Assembly (NCBI GenBank): GCA_030549495.1
Contig: JAUIRK010000081.1
Location: forward strand, 186,001 to 250,000
Source of the DNA: Nectonema munidae
Lineage: Eukaryota; Nematomorpha; Nectonematoida; Nectonematidae
Length of the DNA: 64,000 nt
Direction of reading: 5' to 3'
Shown here: one piece after another, positions 40,301 to 49,477 of the stretch
Numbering within the stretch: position 1 is the stretch's first letter
Layout: each line of letters begins with the position of its first letter
Notes under the pieces: model-generated
What the model was told of the DNA's origin: nothing
What the model saw: only the letters and a program-made list of their open reading frames with translations
Databases searched by the model: none
Position numbers and translations under genes: made by a program

Positions 40301-43300
40301 CACCGGGCAAATACGCGTAAAAATGAGAAAAATAAGTTTTCTGTAATAAACACTTAATTTCAGTGGCGACTCACACAACGTTTTCAGTTTCTGAAGAGTA
40401 AATATTTCAAAATCAGAAACTTTTGTCATATTCTGATTTTCAATTTTTCAACAATGTTTCTACAGTGTTAGTCAACGCCAAATTAATTGTTTGTTGCAAT
40501 GAACTTCCTTTTTCCATGTCCTTTCATTTTCAGTCTAATATGAAACATTTTAAATGAATGTAGAGATGTGATGTTAATTTTAAAAAAATTTTTAATAGGG
40601 TGTCATGCAAAAAGGATGAACTTCTTTGATTATTCCAAAAATCAATATTTCTTCGACAGAAATAGACCCTCATTCGACGCAATATTATATTTTTATCAAA
40701 GTGGAGGACGATTAAAACGCCCTAATTCCGTTCCTCTCGAAGTTTTTTGGGAAGAAATTAAATTTTATCAACTTGGTGAAGAAGTTTTACTGAGATTCAA
40801 ACAGGTTTCTATCATTTTTTTCACAAATTTTGATTATGACATTAGTTTACCAAGGGCGCAGAGTATGACTTACAGCAGCCTTGATGTATTTTATTTGAAA
40901 TGTACCTTGAATTTTTAATTTGCCAATGGTCACAATACCATAAAGGAGACAAAACACAAAAAAACACTCTCCAGTCTATCTTAAAACTATTTAAACTCAC
41001 AATCTTTTGAGCCCCTTCCTTCCCAAACATATGATATGCATGAAGTTATTAAATCCAATCTTTCTAAAAAAATTGAAAAAATCTTCTATCTACAAAAAAT
41101 ATTGTCTAATTTTTAAGCTCATTTTTTTATTTTGTATAAAAAATATTTACAACTTGAAATATTAATGTATTATTTTTTATTTTAAGCTTTTTTCATTTAT
41201 TTCATGAATGAAGAATTATATATGCATACAATTTAGTTTTAAGAATATTTTGAAATAAAAAAAACAAAAGTTTTATTTTTATAATTTACACTACTTTTCA
41301 ATTAAAGAATCAAAACGTAAACCTTTAAATCTTTTCCTACTATTACGATAAGTGAATAACTAAGGCACTCTATCACTCATTTGTCATAGATAATTAAAAT
41401 GTCAATATAATGTTATTTGTTTATTTTTTGTTGTTATATAATTCAGATAGAGAGAGAGAGAGATTTTTCGTTTCATAGTAGGCTAGGCTGATTCTATGAA
41501 ATATACTGTAAACCTCTTGAAGATCATTTGCATTCCCGTACTTTGACTTTTCTGAATATGTCATCTTTCTCTGAATCTTTCTTTTGAATTCTAGTTTCTC
41601 AACATTTTTTACGCTGTTAAATATTTTAAGCCGCTGTCCCCATATAGAATCACTTTTGTAAAACATTTATTGATGTATTGAAAAGTTTTTAATTGATAAA
41701 TTTTTTATTAGTGTGTATTTATAATTAAAAAAACAACATATAATATGTGTGTGTGTGTGTGGGTGTTTGAATGTAATTCTTGCACTTGATGGATTAATTT
41801 TTTCATTATAAAATCTCAAAATTTTGCCAAAAAAAGTTTGAATATTTTTACTGACCTTTTATTTAAAATATTAATAACAAGGCCACTCTTTAAATAGAGA
41901 TTTAAATGTCACGATTTGCAAAGTATGTTCATAATCGATTTGTGTTGTTAGGATGAGGGATTTGTGAAGGAAGAAGAAAAGCCATTGCCGGAAAACAAAA
42001 TGATGAAGAGAGTATGGCTCCTCTTTGAATATCCAGAGAGCTCATTTTGTGCCAAATGTTTAGCACTTGTTTCCGTTACAGTTATCGTTATCTCCATTGT
42101 TATATTCTGCCTAGAAACATTACCAAAGTTCAAGCACTACAAAGTTGTTCGATCATACACGAACAGAACTGTCATTAAAGAAGATGAAGTAACATTCTTT
42201 TTGATCATTATATTTCCATAAGCCTTCATTTGGCCTTAAGTTTGTAATCATCATAGAAAAAACGGGTTTCTCACGATTTTAAACGTAATTCCTTTTCGTA
42301 ATAATGTTTCCATCACTGTATCGAGAAATCTTCAAATGTTTTCTTAGTTATCATAATGTTGTATTTTTTTAATAAAAGTTTTTTTTTAAATGAACAACTA
42401 TTTATAGATTTTTGAATATTTTCCAAAATATGTGTTATAAGTACTTAGTACGATTTACCGATACTTAAGTCAAAAATAGCATCAAAATTTTCCAACTATC
42501 ATTGATAATAATAATAAAGGCAAAAGCGATTGATTCCCCTAAAATGACCTTGGATGTTGAAATATTTGTAAAAATATTCGTATCCCAATTACAGCATTAT
42601 CTATTGGTATAATTAGCGAAAACTATTTTGACACGGAAATGTATGCATTAATTTAGGGGAATAACAACTTAATTTTTCGATATAGAAAAAACAAAAGAAT
42701 AGAAATTAGTGACAAGGTTATGACAACTGCTTATTCTGTCAATTATGTATTTATCATTGAATCTATTTTAATCCTTTTTCCGCTATATTAGTCTTGAAAT
42801 TTTTTTATCTTCTTTACAGTGGAAAAATTATGAATACTCTTAATATTTGATATTTACTAATTAATTAATTATTATTTAGTATTTACTTTCTTATGTCAAA
42901 TGTAAATCGGTAATTGCCCACTAAGATAAGATGCACATTTGTATAGAATAGTGTGGTTCATTCTTTTCTATCAATTTTACCCCTAATGGAACAATTTTAC
43001 CCAATTTCATTTTAAAATATTTTAGCAAACTTTTTCACCAATTGAAAATATAAAATATAGATGCGTAAGAGGTCAAACGAATCAAGAATATTTCAATTTT
43101 ATCCTTGTTCTTGCACTAAACTCCTCTTTTATGCATGGAGAAAGCAAATTTAGTGAACAACTTCCATGTGGTGCTCGGGGTTTATCTTTTTCTGTTTTGT
43201 GATAGTTATGAAACATATTTTTACTTTTCATCTTCATCCAAAAAACTTATCTTAAATTATGGAAGTAATTAAATGACCAAAATTAAATCAGCGTTTTTTA

Positions 43301-46300
43301 CTAACTAATTAATTCTACTAACTGCCGTAATGTTAACGTGTATTTAGTTAGCGCGTTTTTATGAAAAATTGGTTCAAAAATTGTGTCTGGAAATTCTTTT
43401 CCTACACGATACGATGCCTACTGTTGTTTAAATGTAATGTGCTTTCAATGCTTTGATAAAACTTGTAAAAAATAATATATTTATATTCTTCTTTAGGATA
43501 ATGACCTTCAAAAGCACTTTTCACTTTGTAAGCCTCGTCATTCAGGCAGTTCCTTATTCTTGAGGATTTAGTATACTCCATAAAATACGGTAATTAACTA
43601 AGCGAATACCAAGTAACTAATATAACTCTACCTAACTTAAAAAAATATTTTCAAAAAAAAATCTTTTTCTTTTTTTGTTTTTTTTTTCTTTTGTGAATAC
43701 GAAGGCCATGGTGCTTGGAATATAAATAAAGCTGTTGGCAAAGCTTTTTTCCTTCCATGTTTTTCGTCTCTTAATATCTAATGGGAACGAAATCCTCTCC
43801 TTTTAATTAGTTGTGGATAGGAGAAGGGTGTTTTACTTCTACGTTATGCTACAATTTTTGTGTGTTTTAGCAAAAATCTCATTCCTCATATGTTGTAAAA
43901 GGAAATGAATACAATTGGAAAAAATGGCTCACCTATGTTCCTTCGTTTAGACGTGTGTGATGTAGTGAGGTGTATCTTTTTTTTAGGTCCCGCGCTTCAA
44001 CGAACCATTCTTCATAATAGAGACGGCGTGCATCGTGTGGTTCTCATTCGAAATAATGATCCGCTTCTCTTCCAGCCCAAGCAAAATACTCTTCTTTCGC
44101 AACGTCATGAACTTGATTGACATCATATCCATTATACCTTATTTTATCACTCTCGGAACAACGATTGCTAATCAAACTAAAACCTCAAATCAAGCTATGT
44201 ACTTAGCCATTCTCAGGTAGCTTTTTCACGTCTTCTACCACTTTTTTCACGTTTGCAAATAGTTATCCTTAAAATCGCTTCAAATTAACTGAGCTAGTAC
44301 AGTGAACGCGTATATAACGAATTTCATGCATAACGAAGATATTCTATTCTTCCCTTAAATTGATATCGGTCGCGCTTTAGGTCCTATGAATCTGATCGTG
44401 TTGGTGGCACAAACCAATAATGAGATCATTTGCCAACAATAAAATTTTGCAATTTCACTGTTTGGAGCTTTTATATGGAATTTTATAAGATTCTTATTAT
44501 CGAAAATAGTCAAAATAATCATGAAGTATTTCCAAAGTTTTTCGGGATCATTCCTCAAAAATATCCACTTCTTAAAATGTTTATAGCATATTGTTCCAAA
44601 ATTTTAAACATTTTTTTCTATTTTTTTAAGGTTGTAGACAGTTGGTTATATTTAATTATAATATTTGAAATGTTTGTAAAATATTCATTTTTCATAATTT
44701 TAAATATTCACTTTTTCGCGTTAAAAAACGACGTCAAATTAGCCCCATCGAAAGATTGACCTCTTTTTGAGAAAATCAGAGTCTTTAAATAAAAATAACT
44801 TTTCCTTTTTTATTTTATTAAGTAACAATTTCTCTACAATTTAGTGTAAAGAATTGGACTGGTCGCAATTGACCAATTTGAATATTTTTTGAAAATAAAT
44901 TTCATATTTTTGTTCTACGCATCTGATTATATAAATTATTCATTTATTTTTTTTTTAAAATAATTCCAAAAATTTTAAGATCTAACTTAATTAATCCGAA
45001 TTTCGCCACTTTTGATTGTATAATATAATCTAAAAATAATGAATATTTTTGATAATTTTTATATTATCTAGTCTATCAATAAACTCTTTGAAGAAAATAT
45101 TTATTAAAATTGCAACTATTTTTCAAAAGCTCAGTCAATCTTTAAGTGAAAAGTTAGCTTCTTGCTCTTCATTACATTTAAGTATGATTTAATATGTATA
45201 TCAAAAAATTTTCTACTTAAATTGTAACAACCGTATATTTTAAAGGTAAAAACACTTTGATTATAATGAACATGAAATTTTTGTCGAAATTAATGAATTT
45301 TATACTCACAAAATATACGAATGAGAAAAATTAGATTCATTTTTATATTTGAAAACATCTTCATTAAATTCGAGACAAAAATTAAGTAATAAATAAAATT
45401 CAACTAATAATATAAAAACACTTAACAAGTCTTCACAGTTATAGTAATTTTTGAAATAAACTCTAAATTTAAGTAACCTTCAAAATAAAAAAACTTTTTG
45501 CATACTTTATAAATCCAACGAGTATAGGAAAGTAGATTAAACTTTCTTCAAATATGACAATCAAAAAACAAAGTCATAATCCTTTTCATATGTTCCTGAA
45601 AAATAGACCTCTTTTTCAACTAATATTTTGCTTCTGATTTAAATAATACCAAACTTCTATGCGATTTGAAGTGGCCATAGACAGACAGAAGAGTTCACTT
45701 TTTTCTGGCCATTGATATTTCACTCTATTAGTCCGAAATATTGTGCACACTTCATAAATTTTCTTCTACATCGAGTAAGCATCATTTTACAATAATTAAA
45801 TTTCGTTTTTTTAATCTTATTTTGCTAAATTTGCCTTTAGAGCTGCTTAGAAAAAGTTCGGGCATTTGATTTTGAGAAATTTGCTTAGATTTCTTTCACA
45901 TATGTGTATGACATTTAGCAAAAATATTACGATATTGTACAATTCATGCACACAGTTTCACATTGATATTATTGTCCTTTACAAGGATTGAAAGTAATGC
46001 TCTTTTCCAATTTTAGGGTTATTCGTCTGGTCAGAGTTTTCAGAATTTTCAAATTATCACGACATTCAAAAGGTCTTCAAATACTAGGACAGACTCTTAA
46101 ATCAAGTCTGCGGGAGTTAGGCCTGCTCATGTTCTTTCTCTTGATTGGCGTAATCCTCTTTTCAAGCGCAGTGTACTTCGCAGAACAGGACTCGCCAGGC
46201 TCGTTCTTCACAAGTATCCCGGACGCATTTTGGTGGGCAGTCGTGACAATGACGACTGTCGGGTACGGCGACATGCGGCCTGTCAGTTTCTGGGGTACTA

Positions 46301-48437
46301 CCTTTTCCTTGCATCCATACTTCGCACCAGCCTCAACCAATTTGATCCCAGCATCGTTTTTAGATCGCTCGCGCAATTTCTTGACTTTTGCTCCCAGAAA
46401 AAGCAGGCGATGTAATTGGATATAAAATAGTAGTCAAACTTGCTTCAACCTCTTGAGGACCAAAATTTCGAAGGATAATCGTCTCCTTTCTTTTTCATTA
46501 GAATTTTATATATTTAAAACAATCAGGTGACTAAAACGATTAATTTCAATTCTTTTCTAATTAATCCTAATTAAGATTATTCGACCTTGATTAAGAAGTT
46601 CACGTTTTATGCTTCTCCTTTAAGGGATCTATCTCTTTTAATAGAAACTTGAATGTGCTTTAAAATTAAAAAATTGGCATCCTCATTTATTAAATGACGA
46701 CCGTCGGTTCAAATTGGTTAAGGTAGATTCATATTTACTTACTTGATGTCATCTCTTCAGTTTTTCTGGGAAATGCATTAATCCTAATCTGCCTTGGAAG
46801 AGTTGCAGAGACTTGATGGAATCTTGCAGGACTCTGAGACCGGAATCCGAATCTTATGAAATTTAGAATAGGAAAAGAGACGGATATAAAATGTCTGACT
46901 CGCAATGCTAAAAATATTCAAGCCTATATTTCAAGATATCCTGCTATTTATTCTATTTAATCGATTTGTTTCTTCAAGTACATCATTGCAACACTATGTT
47001 TTGTATTTTTTATCTTCAATTTTTAAATTTTTTTAGATTTGTATAATTTTTTCTCAAAGTTATTTATATTCTGAGAATTTTTTGATGAAATGATCTTCTT
47101 GAAATTCAGTCATCAATAGTTGCATTTATCAACTAGATGTTGAGAGCCACTTTTTGGAGTATTGTAAATTATGAAAATAAACATTTTTGATGTCAAATTC
47201 TATGTTTTGGTAACTTATGTTTTTACTAATTGAATAGTAAACTTTTATATTTTACTAACTTGATTAAGATTCAATGAGGGAAAAAATTTTAAATTTAAGG
47301 AAAACCTGATTTTTCAGAAGAGAAAGAGTTATATACCTTTTTCTGGTTAGTAGGATAATATCCTCGCGATGACAATAAACCGCAAAAGATGCAAAGTTTA
47401 TCTCTACATAAAAATATTTGATTAATTATTTATAAAATAATATTTAAGATGTTTTGAAACAAATGACTTAATTTTTAAACAAATAAAAATTTGTGCATTA
47501 TTATTTACTACATAACTAACAAACTTGCCAAAAGATTTTTTGGTTTTAAAATCTTAATTTTTTTATGTCCAAAAAAGTATAATGGCTTCTAAATTTATTC
47601 TTAAATTTTTTACAAAAATCTAAAAAACCCAAGTTCTAAAACTTATTCAAATTTTAAATCAATTTATACACTATTAATAATAAAAAACTGGTTTTTGGCA
47701 AAATGTCGACTGTCATAATGATGACATCGGTTTGAAGAAAACATAATGTTGACGTCAAAAATTTTACTGAACTATAAAGAATTTTAATGAACAAACTAAC
47801 TAAATTAGTTACTAGATAACATTAACATAACTAACAATAAACTAAATCATTACAAAGATTACTTTTGAAACAGATTTGAAGTTTGATTTTATGGAAAAAT
47901 CTACTTTTGACTTTTAATAAAAAAAATCCCCCGTCCATTCATCCCTAAAAACTTTTAAAAAGATGTTAAACAATCAAATTAACAAAAAATTCACTTGTTA
48001 AAGTTTTTTGAGTGTAGATGAAAATGCTCTTTATTGTTGCGCTGATTTAATCTCGAAAAGATTCTTCTATCCCTGCTAGATAAATTTTATAGGAAAGATG
48101 ACCCAAGATAACTGATTCTCTCTTCTCTCGAGATTTTAATCCTCATTTCTTTTTTCAAGGTAAAATTGTTGGTTCACTTTGTGCGATAGCTGGCGTTTTA
48201 ACAATAGCTCTTCCAGTTCCCGTTATTGTTTCCAATTTCAACTACTTTTACCACAGAGAACAAGACAATATGGAGTTGCTGAACGAAGACTATTCACAAA
48301 CAAATAACATTTCAGAGCAAACTCAAAATTCAAATGTGAACATAAGCAAAGAAAACTCAAACACTTCCTTGCCTATAAAAGCAAAGCAATCCTCCTACAA
48401 AAACGTCATTTATACTTCCCTAGAAACTGATGTGTAG
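24801..48437 (+). CDS. Sh: Shaker-type voltage-gated K+ channel (Kv1), six joined exons
   Basis: Pore-forming alpha subunit of a Kv1 delayed/A-type potassium channel, acting as a tetramer in the plasma membrane of nerve and muscle. Joining 24801-25071, 40599-40804, 41952-42188, 43987-44216, 46017-46294 and 48160-48437 gives 1500 bases, 499 residues plus stop; every junction has GT/AG and matching phase (1,0,0,2,1). Residues: T1 tetramerisation domain about 64-165 with [21 protein letters not shown]1 193-215; an S1-S2 glycosylation motif NRT at 230; S2 246-265; S3 276-295; S4 311-333 with basic residues every third position (R315, R318, R321, R324, K327, R330); S5 349-369; filter TVGYGD 395-400; S6 with PVP 426-428; PDZ ligand ETDV at the end. 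Odd points: Arg402 just after the filter, a short S3-S4 loop and a short C-terminal tail. The ATG at 24801 may not be the true start because the frame stays open upstream (see 24739 and 7721). Family assignment is certain; subtype Shaker rather than Shab/Shaw/Shal is very likely. Confidence 0.95.
26214..28140 (+). mobile_element. LINE (CR1/L2/Jockey-like), 5'-truncated with intact reverse transcriptase frame
   Basis: The open frame runs from 26214 to the stop at 27942-27944 without interruption (about 576 codons). It has no ATG at its left end; the family's endonuclease domain is absent, so it is truncated in the linker before RT. RT motifs in order: PVFKKG and [57 protein letters not shown], the catalytic FADD (27053-27064), then [14 protein letters not shown]. 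The C-terminal region has [11 protein letters not shown] and [10 protein letters not shown], typical of the CR1/L2/Jockey side of the non-LTR tree. The 3' part has an (AT)n run, then a UTR with agcggtccccta and ggccttatgataac. It lies on the same strand as Shaker, in an intron. Confidence 0.85.
27943..27969. repeat. (AT)n microsatellite after LINE stop codon
   Basis: Alternating AT immediately after the LINE reading frame, followed by a short GT run. Part of the LINE 3' region. Confidence 0.85.
28170..28303. repeat. T-rich/poly(T) stretch after the LINE
   Basis: Long runs of T broken by A-rich blocks, ending in about 30 T. It sits at the 3' end of the LINE copy. The small open frame through it is an artefact. 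Confidence 0.8.
30333..30775 (+). pseudogene. Tc1-like element end with direct repeats and transposase scrap
   Basis: After a TA, cagtggcgtgcaaaagtttc begins an end that contains a second similar motif, ttgcaaaagttttcgccc, 188 bases inward. Paired outer and inner direct repeats are known from the IR/DR type of Tc1 elements. The frame from ATG 30602 reads [20 protein letters not shown] then [15 protein letters not shown], like the second DNA-binding part of such transposases, and then decays. The right end was not found. Confidence 0.4.
31247..31828. repeat. Tandem repeat, five copies of about 118 bp
   Basis: Copies start near 31247, 31367, 31484, 31601 and 31709 with aacataatatatgaaaattt, run through a poly(T) block and ataaagattgtctataataa, and end with ataaccctcacgactatctt. 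Copies 1-3 are nearly identical; 4 and 5 have small losses. The array stops at a C tract. Confidence 0.9.
31829..31915. repeat. C15 tract facing G13 and G6 tracts
   Basis: Fifteen C (31829-31843), 36 bases of ordinary sequence, thirteen G (31880-31892), then six G (31910-31915). The C and G runs are complementary and could pair as a hairpin stem; both could form four-stranded structures. Lengths may be affected by sequencing of homopolymers. Confidence 0.8.
33102..33167. repeat. Perfect 33-bp tandem duplication
   Basis: Two identical adjacent units beginning tacttcaaaacgaggatttt. Recent slippage-type duplication in the intron. Confidence 0.9.
33490..33648 (+). repeat. Possible LINE 3' tail ending in (TTCTA)n
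   Basis: AT-rich UTR-like stretch ending in tttaataaatctattctatt and further ctatt units. Non-LTR elements often end in such short 3' microsatellites. No coding part is visible. Confidence 0.3.
35628..36384. repeat. Inverted-repeat element with 'ggtacgttacg' phrases
   Basis: The left arm reads gccagcgagtggtggctggc then tacggtacgttac and ttacggtacgatacg; the right arm read on the minus strand starts gccaagcgctaggc and then cttacgttacgcttcgtaa. AT-rich core, no coding frame, no clear target duplication. Confidence 0.5.
35742..35760. repeat. Short telomere-like repeat inside the element
   Basis: cctaacctaaccctaaccc: four units mixing CCTAA (arthropod telomere type, TTAGG) and CCCTAA. Too short to mean a former telomere. 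Confidence 0.6.
40599..40804 (+). CDS. Sh: Shaker exon: main part of T1 domain
   Basis: Begins after acceptor aatag with two bases completing a Gly codon and ends at CAG|gtttct, phase 0. It encodes 69 residues, from the T1 strand with [18 protein letters not shown] through SGGRLKRP to the helix [11 protein letters not shown]. The T1 face sets Kv1-type subfamily assembly. The intron before it is 15.5 kb and contains the LINE and a large tandem repeat. Confidence 0.95.
40805..41951. other. Shaker intron, 1.1 kb
   Basis: AT-rich; a (GA)n run near 41447-41462 and a GT run near 41747. Nothing else seen. Confidence 0.85.
41952..42188 (+). CDS. Sh: Shaker exon: T1-S1 linker, S1 and S1-S2 loop
   Basis: Starts after ttgttag with [16 protein letters not shown], a Kv1 hallmark, then [10 protein letters not shown] and the hydrophobic S1 ending in [17 protein letters not shown]. 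The loop carries one N-glycosylation motif, NRT. It ends at GAA|gtaaca, phase 0; reading on past the donor meets a stop about ten codons later, which supports the splice site. It is 79 codons long. Confidence 0.95.
42189..43986. other. Shaker intron, 1.8 kb
   Basis: AT-rich with scattered aactaactaa-type phrases near 43305-43345 and 43590-43635. No gene or element recognised. Confidence 0.85.
43987..44216 (+). CDS. Sh: Shaker exon: S2, S3 and start of S4
   Basis: Follows acceptor ttttttttag and opens with [19 protein letters not shown] (S2 with its acidic residue), then the S3 run [16 protein letters not shown] with the conserved Asp. The S3-S4 linker is short ([20 protein letters not shown]) compared with that of fly Shaker, which normally means faster gating, though this is inference. 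Ends at CTCAG|gtagct, splitting the first S4 Arg codon (phase 2). Confidence 0.95.
44217..46016. other. Shaker intron, 1.8 kb
   Basis: Plain AT-rich sequence; no element recognised. Confidence 0.85.
46017..46294 (+). CDS. Sh: Shaker exon: S4, S5, pore helix and selectivity filter
   Basis: Completes the split Arg and gives [20 protein letters not shown] (S4), the S4-S5 linker, S5 ([21 protein letters not shown]), the pore helix [14 protein letters not shown] and filter VGYGD. After the filter it reads MRPVSFWG, where fly Shaker has MTPVGVWG. The donor is tggg|gtacta, phase 1. This exon is clearly more GC-rich than its surroundings. Reading past the donor stays open for about 43 codons, so intron retention would give a channel lacking S6. 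Confidence 0.95.
46295..48159. other. Shaker intron before S6 exon, 1.9 kb
   Basis: The first 130 bases are less AT-rich and continue the upstream frame to a stop at 46423-46425. The rest is AT-rich, with aactaacta phrases at about 47780-47850. No alternative S6 exon was found. Confidence 0.8.
48160..48437 (+). CDS. Sh: Shaker last exon: S6, C-terminal tail, PDZ ligand
   Basis: Starts after ttttttcaag with [20 protein letters not shown], the S6 helix with its activation-gate bend, then [13 protein letters not shown]. The tail is only about 60 residues, Asn/Ser/Lys-rich, and ends in ETDV before TAG at 48435-48437. ETDV is the class I PDZ motif that binds Discs-large/PSD-95 scaffolds and clusters Shaker at synapses. 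I found no second alternative S6 exon between 46295 and 48159. Confidence 0.95.
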
Positions 48438-49290
48438 CGAGCAAGCCAAGCCAATATCTTTGATACAACTTTTATAGCACCCTTTCCAACGAGACTCAGA
48501 TACCGACGTATATTTGCGTGAGCAGCTCTGTCTATACTTCTATCTCTAAGAGAGAGAGAGAGAGAGATATATCAATATAATTTATAATACTTATATATAA
48601 ATTTTTATCTTTTGTGCATTTTTGTTAAAGCATATCCGAAAATGCAAACAACCGAAACAATTCAAAATGCACCACCTCCTTGCTGAGTATTAGCATGCCA
48701 ACGATTTAAGTCATAATGCCCTATTCTTCTTTCAATCAATTTAACATGTGATATAAAATTATAAACGGATATCTAAGGAAAAATCTTTCAACCAATTTCT
48801 CAGTTTTCTGAATTCCGCCACTTAGACCAAGGGCACATGTGTTATGTGTGTGTAGGCGTTCCAACCCTTCAACCACTTGTCACTTCTTACATTCTAGCGA
48901 AAAGAACTTCTACTGTCTTTTACCATGTCATATTCCCTGTTTTTACTTAAATTCAGAAGTTCTTCTAATTCACAACTTTTAAAGAATCCTTCGTAAGAAG
49001 ACGATAGAAGCTTACTTATTTTTATATTACAGAATTTTATTTATTTATCATAAATACATCACATGGAACTTAGTTATTTATTTGAAATTTGTTAATTTTT
49101 GAATTCATGATATTAAAAACTATTTTTTACTTTTTTATTCATTTTGATATATAACAATTAAAATAATCCAGCTGCCGCAAGGAGATTACAAAGACTTGGG
49201 ATATTGAGAGACAGTAAAATAAAATTTACAAAGTTACACATTTCAAATGAAAATCGATCGTTAGCCGCCATTCTTCATGAGTGCAAAAAT
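48438..49290. other. Intergenic 3' region between convergent Shaker and ABCG genes
   Basis: 853 bases separating the two stop codons, so it must hold both 3' UTRs and their poly(A) sites. A (GA)n microsatellite lies at about 48550-48567. No coding frame resembling a gene is seen. No clear AATAAA was found for Shaker; ATTAAA at about 49113 is a weak candidate, which would make the two transcripts overlap at their 3' ends. Confidence 0.6.
49134..49139 (-). promoter_or_regulatory. Probable poly(A) signal of the ABCG gene
   Basis: AATAAA on the minus strand about 150 bases after the ABCG stop codon, before a T-rich stretch. Usual spacing for a 3' end; no other hexamer lies closer. Confidence 0.45.
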
Positions 49291-49477
49291 TCATTTTGGT
49301 TGTTTTTTGCGCAAAAATATATACGTAATCAAATGAGAAGATAGGCCCATAGCGAATAGAATGGAGATATTTGCCCATAAGGGAAGGTTGAAGGTATCTG
49401 ATTTCACTTCCAAGTATTTGTTCGCTGTTGTCACGTTTTTCATGCATTCAATTGCAAAAGTAGAGCCTTCTTGACAT
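49291..49477 (-). CDS. ABCG last exon: extracellular loop with two Cys, helix 6, stop
   Basis: After acceptor tttttag the frame gives KCQEGSTFAIECMKNVTTAN, with two Cys (probably a disulphide) and an NVT glycosylation motif, then LPLWANISILFAMGLSSHLI (helix 6), a basic end RKKQPK and TGA. A long 3.6-kb intron precedes it. The phase (one base completing Lys) fits the previous exon exactly. Confidence 0.88.

Larger units (their letters stand above)
25072..40598. other. 15.5-kb Shaker intron
   Basis: Interrupts T1. It contains the LINE at 26214-28140, a local duplication around it, the Tc1-like end at 30333, the tandem repeat at 31247, C/G tracts, a LINE 3' tail at 33627, telomere-like repeats at 35742 and an inverted-repeat element at 35628. 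Outside these I see only AT-rich sequence and weak hAT-type termini (ggcccgcg near 31053, gtcctcaaacttttt near 31162). Confidence 0.8.

Noticed and set aside
46077-46376. Minus-strand open frame of 99 codons
   Set aside because: Antisense shadow of the Shaker pore exon.
46720-46870. Alternative S6 exon of Shaker
   Set aside because: The acceptor-like site is followed by a frame that lacks the S6 pattern and PVP and soon stops.
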